64,000 nt of DNA from UBA5109 sp963975155. Lineage in GTDB: Bacteria > Pseudomonadota > Gammaproteobacteria > Pseudomonadales > Pseudohongiellaceae. Where the stretch lies: contig CAXBFG010000004.1 of assembly GCA_963975155.1 (NCBI GenBank), positions 248,001 through 312,000 on the forward strand, written 5' to 3'. Position 1 is the stretch's first letter. Each line of letters begins with the position of its first letter. Below the pieces are notes generated by a model. It did not search any database. It was given only the letters and a program-made list of their open reading frames with translations, and was not told the DNA's origin. The position numbers were made by a program, and so were the translations under genes. Positions 53,866-61,194 of this stretch are shown here, one piece after another.

Positions 53866-54642
53866 TTATTCGGAAGGCAGCACATCTTCTGCCTGAAATG
53901 CCCCTGGCAGTCCTTCCTGCTGACTGAAAATATTGTCACGATTACCTTCCGCACATAAATATTCCCGAATACTCCAGTCGGTCTTCAGGTTAAAAAAGTA
54001 CTTCCTCCAGATTGGCCGTTTTAAATAGTCAGGGTCTTCATATCTTATATTCACTTCCAGCGTTTCACCATTATCTATTAGACTGTACCATTCCGTGAGA
54101 TGCGCATTTTCTGAGACTGGAATGCCGTCTAAAGAAAGCCAGGCCTTACCATTAAAATTCTGAGTATCGACTATTAAGGTACCCTTATCCCATTGCGCTA
54201 TGGCATGCCCCATAAACCGCTGATCCTCAACCGGATCAGGATGTTCGCGACCATCGGTGTAAATAATGCGAAAGACATTGTCATACTCAAAAAGCTGAAC
54301 GACACGACTTTCATTTTGAATGATTTCGATTGGATAAGGCCCAGCCAGATGACGAGGTATGGAAGGAAGGCACAAGGCACTGGGATCAAAAGCCGGCCTG
54401 ACTACTGCAGTTGCTTGCAGGCCTTGCTCGTTTAAAAAATCTTCTGGTTCAAGTCTTTCGAAATTTTCATCAAGATTCCCAGGCAGGCTACGGTTGGACC
54501 TGATCCAGATTCCTGTCATATCAGCAACTTCTCCGGTCACGGAATCCATCGCCATATCGGCAGCTATAGCCGGATTCCCTGCCACCAGAGGTTGAAGCAA
54601 TATTATCAGTGCAAGGACGCCAATCTTTTTAACTTTTTTCAT
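53866..54642 (-). CDS. Secreted protein of unknown function (partner of DUF6152 protein)
   Basis: This is 258 residues from the ATG at 54640-54642, which opens a signal peptide (cleavage near AIAA); a longer upstream frame would run into the DUF6152 gene. The mature protein has TGIWIRSNRSLPGN (near 43), ALCLPSIPRHLAGPYPIEI in part (near 90), a strand pattern RIIYTDGREHPD...GHAIAQWDKGTLIVDTQNFNG in part (near 115-145), and LTEWYSLIDNGETLEVNIRYEDP in part (near 170). The type is common next to DUF6152 genes. The same block order appears in the protein at 10935-11969. No enzymatic role is known to me. AAGAGAG purine tracts precede the start. Confidence 0.82.
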   Translation of the reverse strand: MKKVKKIGVLALIILLQPLVAGNPAIAADMAMDSVTGEVADMTGIWIRSNRSLPGNLDENFERLEPEDFLNEQGLQATAVVRPAFDPSALCLPSIPRHLAGPYPIEIIQNESRVVQLFEYDNVFRIIYTDGREHPDPVEDQRFMGHAIAQWDKGTLIVDTQNFNGKAWLSLDGIPVSENAHLTEWYSLIDNGETLEVNIRYEDPDYLKRPIWRKYFFNLKTDWSIREYLCAEGNRDNIFSQQEGLPGAFQAEDVLPSE

Positions 54643-54646
54643 CTCT

Positions 54647-54672
54647 GTCTCTCTTCTTTGTCTCTCTTCTTT
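54647..54672. repeat. Perfect 13-bp tandem duplication in a ribosome-binding region
   Basis: GTCTCTCTTCTTT occurs twice in a row (54647-54659 and 54660-54672), just upstream of the secreted-protein start. Read on the minus strand, each copy is a purine-rich AAGAAGAGAG tract. Confidence 0.95.
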
Positions 54673-54673
54673 A

Positions 54674-55084
54674 TCACTCTTCGTCAGGATCAACTGCGCT
54701 TGGTGTATCAGCATTAATGATTGTTCCATCTGCTTTTTCTACGGTGGCGATTGCTCCACCGGCACGGCCATTTCTCAACGGATAGATCGTCAAGGTTAGT
54801 TGCTCACCAGTCAAAATCGTATTACGTGACCAGCCACGCCTGACCAGAGCATTGGGACTTCGGCCTTCTATGCTCCACTCCACGATCTCGCCGCTAGCAT
54901 CATCTGTAACTAGTATCTGAATCCAGGTATGTGGATTGACCCATTGAAACTCTTTAACTTCTCCGGATATTTGAATCGGATTTCCCCTGTCAAACATATC
55001 AAAACTGTGATGGGCGCCAGCACTCATGCTAATCAACAGGAAGGACATTATCAGTAATTTACATACTCTATCTATTCCGGACAT
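54674..55084 (-). CDS. DUF6152 family exported protein
   Basis: This is 136 residues from the ATG at 55082-55084, with GGAG six bases upstream; a TTG at 55096 is rejected. A signal peptide (hydrophobic 10-23) ends near SAGAHHS, followed by the family block DRGNPIQISGEVKEFQWVNPHTWIQI in part and a C-terminal RGWSRNTILTGEQLTLTIYPLRNG in part. It is a small beta-rich periplasmic protein of unknown function, regularly found beside proteins like its neighbour 31 bp below. The two are surely co-transcribed. Function is left open. Confidence 0.9.
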   Translation of the reverse strand: MSGIDRVCKLLIMSFLLISMSAGAHHSFDMFDRGNPIQISGEVKEFQWVNPHTWIQILVTDDASGEIVEWSIEGRSPNALVRRGWSRNTILTGEQLTLTIYPLRNGRAGGAIATVEKADGTIINADTPSAVDPDEE

Positions 55085-55266
55085 CTGCTTCTCCAATTAA
55101 TGTGACACTTTACATGCTTCTTTGCGAATTAATAGCCTGATGACAGGCAGCCGATTATTATAAAACACTCCGGACCTTATACTAACTACTTAGCAATAAT
55201 TATTTTTGCCTGCACTACACTAAACAAGTCCTCCAACCTTAAATACATCCTAAACAGGATAAACTG

Positions 55267-56382
55267 CTAGTCATGCCATACTGCATTCGCCACTTCTACA
55301 CAGCGTTCCAGTTTGCGCCACTGGTCTGCTTCGCTGATATCATTGCCGTGTGCAGTGGAAGAGAACCCACATTGATGACTCAGGGCCAACTGTTCCAATG
55401 GCGCGTATTGTGCAGCTTCCATAATACGTTTGATGATTTCATCTTTTGACTCAACCCTGCTCAGCTTTGAGCTCATCAAACCGAGAACAACCTGCTTATC
55501 TTTTGGCAGGTGGCGCAATGGAGCAAAATCGCCCGAGCGCTCGTCATCATATTCCAGGAAAAAACCATCAATCTTCATTTCATTGAACAGTATGTCTGCC
55601 ACCGGCTCGTAGCCACCCTGGGCCACCCAGGCGCTCTTGAAGTTGCCCCGACACAGGTGCACAGTGACGCTCATGTCCGCAGGCCGGTCTTTAATCGCAT
55701 CGTTTACCATTTGGCAATATAAATGAGTGAGTTCATCAGGGTCATCACCACGTTCGATTGTATTGTTGCGAATTTCCGGATCACATAAATAAGCCAGGTT
55801 GGTATCGTCCATTTGCAGATAGCGACAACCTCTTGCAGCAAGATCCGCAATCTCTTCTGCATATGCTGTACTCAGGTCAGCATAGAACTGCTCCAGATCA
55901 GGATACACAGACTCACTGATGCCTTTACGCCCACCACGGAAATGCAGCATGGATGGTGCAGGTATACATACTTTTGGTGTTTGTTTTACTTTTGAATTAA
56001 GGAAGTCGAAATCCGCACCCTGAATAGGGTGTGCATGTGCAATTTTTGCATCTACATGCATGGTGGGAGGGCGAAAGCCTACCTCAGTCCCATCATCTTT
56101 TCTGAATTTGGAAGAAAAATCACCGTAGGTGACGCTGACCCCATCAAGCTGCTCAAGAAAGTCGACATGAAAGAAACTGCGCCGAAATTCACCATCTGTA
56201 ATACCCTTTAGGCCTGCCTGTTCCTGCTGGCCAATGAGTTCAGTAATGCACTCATCCTCAATGGCGCGTAATTCATCAGCAGATAACTTTGTGTCAAAAA
56301 ACTTTTCACGTGCAGCGACGAGTCTCTTTGGACGAAGAAAGCTGCCGACATGGTCGGCTCTGAAAGGCGCAGTCTTTTTCAT
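55267..56382 (-). CDS. Cobalamin-independent methionine synthase-like methyltransferase
   Basis: This 371-residue MetE C-terminal-type barrel (YxjG/YxjH kind) starts at the ATG at 56380-56382, where GGA lies upstream; a TTG three codons earlier is less likely. Zinc ligands fit His and Cys in VHLCRGN (near 240), a Glu in FLEYDD (near 272) and Cys in LSHQCGFSS (near 340). The N-terminal MetE folate domain is absent, as in this short family. Homologues move methyl groups from small donors to homocysteine or related thiols. It lies 50 bp below the quinoprotein gene on the same strand. That link suggests a methyl-group-bearing substrate, but this is inference. Confidence 0.87.
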   Translation of the reverse strand: MKKTAPFRADHVGSFLRPKRLVAAREKFFDTKLSADELRAIEDECITELIGQQEQAGLKGITDGEFRRSFFHVDFLEQLDGVSVTYGDFSSKFRKDDGTEVGFRPPTMHVDAKIAHAHPIQGADFDFLNSKVKQTPKVCIPAPSMLHFRGGRKGISESVYPDLEQFYADLSTAYAEEIADLAARGCRYLQMDDTNLAYLCDPEIRNNTIERGDDPDELTHLYCQMVNDAIKDRPADMSVTVHLCRGNFKSAWVAQGGYEPVADILFNEMKIDGFFLEYDDERSGDFAPLRHLPKDKQVVLGLMSSKLSRVESKDEIIKRIMEAAQYAPLEQLALSHQCGFSSTAHGNDISEADQWRKLERCVEVANAVWHD

Positions 56383-56432
56383 GATATCCAAACCCTGTTA
56401 ATAAATTAGCTACACAAACCATAGCTTCACCC

Positions 56433-58550
56433 TTACTCCGGCAATTCAAAAACATACAGGGCATTACCTGTATTAGGGTGCCGAATCTCCTGACTTAATA
56501 TAGACGGAACGTTACGCGGACTACCACCACCAAGGCCCGTGGGTACAGCAATATACTGTTTAGCACCCACACTAAAACTGATTGGATGCCCCTGCACCGA
56601 AGTACCCAGGCGCGATTGCCAAAGCGTTTCACCGCTTTCAACATCCAGAGCGCGGAAGGTTCTGTCCAGGTCTCCAACAAATGCCAGATTACCAGCCGTT
56701 GTTAACACCCCGGTGAGAAAGGATGCTGGCTGCTCATAGGACCACAATTCTTCCATCGTACGCACATTAAATGCTGCAATTTTCCCTATATTGCCATTGC
56801 TGCCAGGCATTTCAGACCAACGCCTGTCTGCACCTAAACCACCACCGCCAACAATAAACTGGGATTGCCGCGCCCTGAGTTCCAGACAAGACTGACTAAG
56901 CGGAAGAACAAGACTCTCAGTGCCTGGGTGATAGCTCATGGGATGCCAGTTCTTGCCGCCAGCTGTCGATGGACAGGATTGCACCCACTCGCCGATGCGT
57001 TGTTCAACAATGTCATTGCGGTACTGCGGTCTGCCGGTTTCCGGGTTAAAAGTTTCAAAGACATTTTGAAACAGGGTTTCTTTATGCTCAATGTAAGCGC
57101 CGCTTTCTCTGTTTAGTTTCCATAGAATGCCGTGCTTGCCTACCGAGAAGACCAGCTTCTCACCATCAATATCAATCAGCACTCGTTCAAACACTTCATC
57201 CAGATCAAAAGTCTCACCCGGGACATGCTGGTAATACCACACCAGCTCTCCGGTATCGGCATCCAGCGCTAGAGTCGAATTCGAATACAGGGCATCATCA
57301 TAGACACTCATATCCCTGCTTATCGCCATCCATGGTTTTGCTTGTGAGACACCAATAAACACGAGGTTTAATTCCGAATCAAAACTAGGTGTTATCCAGG
57401 TATCTGTGCCGGCCCTGAACAGATCATCCACTCCACCCCACGTTTCTCCACCAGGCTCACCAGTTTTGGCAACGGTGCTGAAACGCCAAAGTAGACTGCC
57501 ATCATTGGCATCATAGGCACTGATAAAACACTTATTTTCATTGTAGGTAATACAACCAGACAGGCCTGTGAATATTTTTCCATTGCCAACCATAGGGCCA
57601 CTGGTATTAATAAAACCTTCAGCTATCTGAATACGCCAATCTTCTTCTCCATTGCTGGCATTAACCGCAACAATTCCACCATCAGGCGTATTGATAATTA
57701 AATTATCTTCATAGATGGCCATGCCACGCATAGTGCCGGCTCTGCCCCCAAGGCTCTGCTCCCAAATGAGATCGCCACTATCGCCTTTTATCGCCTGAAT
57801 GCGATTGCCGGGGTTAAATAGATAAAGTATGCCATCATGAACCAGAGGTGAAGTTTGATTTGATGCTATATCATTCATCGCCCAAACCCATGCCAGCCGT
57901 AGTTCATCAACATTTTCACGATTGATCTGATCAAGGGCACTGTAACTCCATGCCTGATGATTACCGCGCATCATCAGCCAGTCTTCCGGCTTAGGATTGC
58001 GCAATTCTTCATCAGTGACAGGTTTATAGTCTGGCACCAGACCAGCAACCGTTACCCCGGTGGGGCCAAACTGCTCTACAGGGCCGGTTCCAGGCTGACT
58101 TCTGCCCGAAGTAACTGTGTTAATGATGATTTCTGAATCGGCAAGTAAGAGCGTATCGCCCGCAGTAGCACCATTGGCAGATAAGATGAAAGCTATGATA
58201 GAGAGATAGGTTTGGTCGCTTAAGCCGCCAACATTGGTGGGCGGCATGGATGTTTTGATGGTTTCAAAAAATTCTGTGATGGAGCTACTTCCCCAGGAGC
58301 CGATAAAACCCAAATCTTTGAGGGCCGGGATTACCCCCCCTCCACTTAAATCGGCTTGATGACAACCGTTGGCACAATTCGCCTGATACGCACGTAAACC
58401 TAAAGCCACCTGTTCTTCTGTAAAAGCGGTGCGAACTTCCGCATCAGGATCAGCATTTTGTGAATAAGCCGTGCCGCAGAAGCTGCTCGTGCAGATTAAA
58501 AATGACAGTAGAGATTTGATCGTTAACAAAAATGCAGGCTTCGTATTCAT
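56433..58550 (-). CDS. PQQ-type quinoprotein dehydrogenase with CX3CH haem motif
   Basis: This is 705 residues from the ATG at 58548-58550 (AAGGA upstream; a TTG at 58589 is rejected). A signal peptide ends near YSQ. The N-terminal cytochrome-like domain (about 45-135) has CANGCH, three residues between the cysteines instead of two, and a possible Met ligand in TSMPPTN. A quinoprotein propeller fills the rest (AIKGDSGDLIWEQ, AVNASNGEEDWRI, ALDADTGELVWYY, ALDVESGETLWQS). The Cys-Cys ring of classical enzymes is missing, as in the copy at 17451-19646. It would oxidise an alcohol in the periplasm. The gene stands between the tannase and the MetE-like gene. Confidence 0.88.
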   Translation of the reverse strand: MNTKPAFLLTIKSLLSFLICTSSFCGTAYSQNADPDAEVRTAFTEEQVALGLRAYQANCANGCHQADLSGGGVIPALKDLGFIGSWGSSSITEFFETIKTSMPPTNVGGLSDQTYLSIIAFILSANGATAGDTLLLADSEIIINTVTSGRSQPGTGPVEQFGPTGVTVAGLVPDYKPVTDEELRNPKPEDWLMMRGNHQAWSYSALDQINRENVDELRLAWVWAMNDIASNQTSPLVHDGILYLFNPGNRIQAIKGDSGDLIWEQSLGGRAGTMRGMAIYEDNLIINTPDGGIVAVNASNGEEDWRIQIAEGFINTSGPMVGNGKIFTGLSGCITYNENKCFISAYDANDGSLLWRFSTVAKTGEPGGETWGGVDDLFRAGTDTWITPSFDSELNLVFIGVSQAKPWMAISRDMSVYDDALYSNSTLALDADTGELVWYYQHVPGETFDLDEVFERVLIDIDGEKLVFSVGKHGILWKLNRESGAYIEHKETLFQNVFETFNPETGRPQYRNDIVEQRIGEWVQSCPSTAGGKNWHPMSYHPGTESLVLPLSQSCLELRARQSQFIVGGGGLGADRRWSEMPGSNGNIGKIAAFNVRTMEELWSYEQPASFLTGVLTTAGNLAFVGDLDRTFRALDVESGETLWQSRLGTSVQGHPISFSVGAKQYIAVPTGLGGGSPRNVPSILSQEIRHPNTGNALYVFELPE

Positions 58551-58601
58551 TATTTTTTCCTTAGCTACAATTTCAGTTTCGGAAGGCAAGTAAATATCAC
58601 T

Positions 58602-58629
58602 ATTAAATCTATATTATTAAATCTATATT
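58602..58629. repeat. Perfect 14-bp tandem duplication upstream of quinoprotein gene
   Basis: ATTAAATCTATATT occurs twice in a row (58602-58615, 58616-58629), 51-79 bp before the quinoprotein start on the minus strand. It lies in the probable promoter region. Confidence 0.95.
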
Positions 58630-58771
58630 CCTCCTGTCTGGCTTCCTCCTGTTTTTACTTTGTCACTTAATGACCATTCCCTTGCCACTCTTTATTTCTG
58701 CCTGAAAATTAAAATCTACAATTTTCACCTGATCAGACTTCAATTTCTATCCAGCTTGAGTAAGTCGGCAT

Positions 58772-58803
58772 AAAAAAGCCCAAGCTCTTTTGAACCCGGG
58801 CCT
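58772..58803 (-). terminator. Rho-independent terminator after tannase gene
   Basis: On the minus strand GCCCGGG pairs with CTTGGGC (two G-T wobbles), followed by TTTTTT. It lies about 43 bp beyond the tannase-like stop. Confidence 0.8.
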
Positions 58804-58845
58804 TGCGTCTATTGTTTGCCGACAATTAATTTACCTTATGCTCGG

Positions 58846-60651
58846 TCAAGGTGCGATACAACTAAAATTCGATGCATCTTCGCTATCCCCGCTACCGTCA
58901 TATCTGGCTACCTGTGGATAGGGGCAAAGAAGACGCGTCCGGTCAGGAGCCCAATCCGCTGGTATTTCGATATTGGCATTCACCGCTGCGCCTTGTCCGC
59001 GAGCCATTGCTGTGACACTATCGGGTTCCACCCCCTGTTCCACCCAGTCAACCAGAGCGGAGAACATATCAAACTGATCCGTGCTGGGTCCGCTGCCACA
59101 ATGTCCCATCCCTGGTATCAGAAACAAGCGTGCAAAATCATCGGCTCTACCTGCGTTCTGAGTATTCAGCTCAGAATACCAGCGTGAGGTATCATCCGGC
59201 GAAAAAACACCGTCAGCCATGCCATGGTAAACCATCAGTTTCGCTCCACGATCACGTAAAGTACTTAAATCACTTGGATTTGGGGGAGTCATAAAAGACA
59301 TCGGAGATTCTGTGTAGGTTCCATCAGTTGCGAAAATTCGTGGGGCATCATTGTCCATATCAAAATTCATAGCAAACTGATAACCACCCAGTTCTTCAAA
59401 AGTACTGATGGGGTAAGGTGGCGTCGAAAATATAAAGGCTGTGGCCCCCGGGTCCCGGTTTTGACTTTGTGATGAATTAAATTTCCAGCCTGCCCAACTG
59501 GCACCTGCCATTCCCGGGTCATATGGAAAGCTTGAATAAAGCGCCTGACCAGCACTGTTGCGAGCACCATCCATTATATTGCCAAGTACCGTTTTCTGGT
59601 CCTGGCTAAGGCAGCTGCCATCGCGGTCTGCCAGGCAGGTAGGCACATCACGCTCCAGTTCAAAGGCAGCCTGACAAGCCATAGTGTCTGCAACAATGCC
59701 ATCAGCCAGGCCATCCAGACCATCACAACGTTGCAGAACCCTGCTGGCTATCAAGTTTCTTTCCGCCTGGGTAAACGCACTGCTAATATCAGGATCTCCA
59801 TTGGCATTCAGTGAAGTTGCAACCATGGTGAATTGCTGTACCGCATAAAGTTGGGCAACCGCAGCTTTTGGAAGGTTGAAACCAGGGTTTCCTGCCAGAA
59901 TTCCATCATATTGATCAGCAAAACGTGCAGCAGCAACCATGGCATGACGTCCTCCATTTGAGCATCCTGCAAAATAGGATCTGTCCGGCCCCTTGCCATA
60001 TGCCACTGCTATCAGCGCCTTGGCCATGGGCGTCAGCGTTGCCACGGCATTGTAGCCATAATCAATGCGGGCCTGGGGATCTAACCCAAAGAACGGAGCC
60101 GGTCCCTGGTGACCTGCATCAGAGTTAATTACTGCATAGCCGAGTTCCAGTGCAGTAGTTGTTTGTGCGCCACCCAGATTGCCTGTCGCTGTTCGTACAA
60201 CACCATCAATGCCCCCGTTAGCATGATAAAAAAAGCGGCCATTCCAGACAGTCGGTAAACGCATCTCGAAACCTATGGCATAGGCATTACCATCAACAGG
60301 ACTTAAACGTTGATTCATTTTGCCCTTAATTAAGCAATGCTCTCCTACTGTGCTTTCTTCCAATAGTCCCTGCGGAACAATTAAATTCTCGGAAATTTCT
60401 GTTTGGAAAAAATTAAAACGAGTATTCAGATCGATACAATTTGCTAACTCGGTACCGATAGCCGGTGACAATATATTGGCTGTTCCTCTGGCTAAATTAG
60501 TTTCAGTTAGTACTGCAACAGGTGCAGAACCGACTGAACTTGCAGTTGCTGCAGGTTCTTTGCCACAAGCTATAAGAAAACCGGCCAAGAGCAATGCCAA
60601 AGTTATTTTGAAACCATGTTTCGCCAGACTTTGCTTGGTTTTTATTGTCAT
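58846..60651 (-). CDS. Tannase / feruloyl-esterase family lipoprotein
   Basis: This 601-residue protein has a lipoprotein signal (LIAC lipobox near residue 29) and an alpha/beta hydrolase domain of the tannase family. The nucleophile is in AGCSNGGRHAM (near 231), the acid in HGMADGVFSPDD (near 478), and the catalytic His in PGMGHCGSGPSTDQFD (near 525). A lid domain sits between (about 270-440). Cysteines next to the nucleophile and catalytic His suggest the usual Cys-Cys bridge of the family. It would hydrolyse aromatic esters such as gallate or ferulate esters at the cell surface or in the periplasm. AGAGGTAA precedes the ATG, and a terminator follows the gene. It diverges from the TonB receptor. 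Confidence 0.92.
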   Translation of the reverse strand: MTIKTKQSLAKHGFKITLALLLAGFLIACGKEPAATASSVGSAPVAVLTETNLARGTANILSPAIGTELANCIDLNTRFNFFQTEISENLIVPQGLLEESTVGEHCLIKGKMNQRLSPVDGNAYAIGFEMRLPTVWNGRFFYHANGGIDGVVRTATGNLGGAQTTTALELGYAVINSDAGHQGPAPFFGLDPQARIDYGYNAVATLTPMAKALIAVAYGKGPDRSYFAGCSNGGRHAMVAAARFADQYDGILAGNPGFNLPKAAVAQLYAVQQFTMVATSLNANGDPDISSAFTQAERNLIASRVLQRCDGLDGLADGIVADTMACQAAFELERDVPTCLADRDGSCLSQDQKTVLGNIMDGARNSAGQALYSSFPYDPGMAGASWAGWKFNSSQSQNRDPGATAFIFSTPPYPISTFEELGGYQFAMNFDMDNDAPRIFATDGTYTESPMSFMTPPNPSDLSTLRDRGAKLMVYHGMADGVFSPDDTSRWYSELNTQNAGRADDFARLFLIPGMGHCGSGPSTDQFDMFSALVDWVEQGVEPDSVTAMARGQGAAVNANIEIPADWAPDRTRLLCPYPQVARYDGSGDSEDASNFSCIAP

Positions 60652-61194
60652 TTTAGATTACCTCTTACACAGTGATAGGGTATAAGCGCCTTTAAATTTC
60701 AAGGAATAAGCACAGGAGATTTATTGCAAATGGCACATGGAATTTTTTTTATTATAATTTTGTAGCAGGTAAATCTAGCAAGATCGTGACGCCAATGTCT
60801 AATATTTTGATCCTGACGCCAATATCTAATATTTTGATCCTAACAGCCGAAGTCAAAGTACTTAGCTTAGGTTAATGACTGCAATGCTTCTGACTGCGGG
60901 CTACGAAAAGCTTTAATGCTAAAAACCTATAATTTTTCAAGCTCTTGTCCTTTCATCTTTACCTAAATAAATACATTATCCACGTAATTATTTGTTTATA
61001 TTGAATACTTACCGGAATTCATGCACTGCTTCCGGCAGCCAACATCTTGCAAATAAAGGCAGTAAAACCTTTTCTTTACTGGTGATACATGGCATAGTTG
61101 CGCGGGTAATACGTCTGGGTATGCATTCTTATGTATATTTGGCGTGTTTCACTTAAAAATGCTTTATTAAAACCAAAATAAGGGGGAGGATTCA
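60652..61194. other. Divergent regulatory region between tannase and TonB receptor
   Basis: These 543 bp contain no supported coding region. They hold a 27-bp direct repeat (60782-60842) and AT-rich stretches. Promoters of both flanking genes and a possible long leader for the receptor are expected here. Confidence 0.55.
60782..60842. repeat. 27-bp direct tandem repeat in the divergent promoter region
   Basis: Two 27-bp units (60782-60808, 60809-60835) differ at only two positions and are followed by the first seven bases of a third. Each contains TGACGCCAAT and TAATATTTT. Confidence 0.95.
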
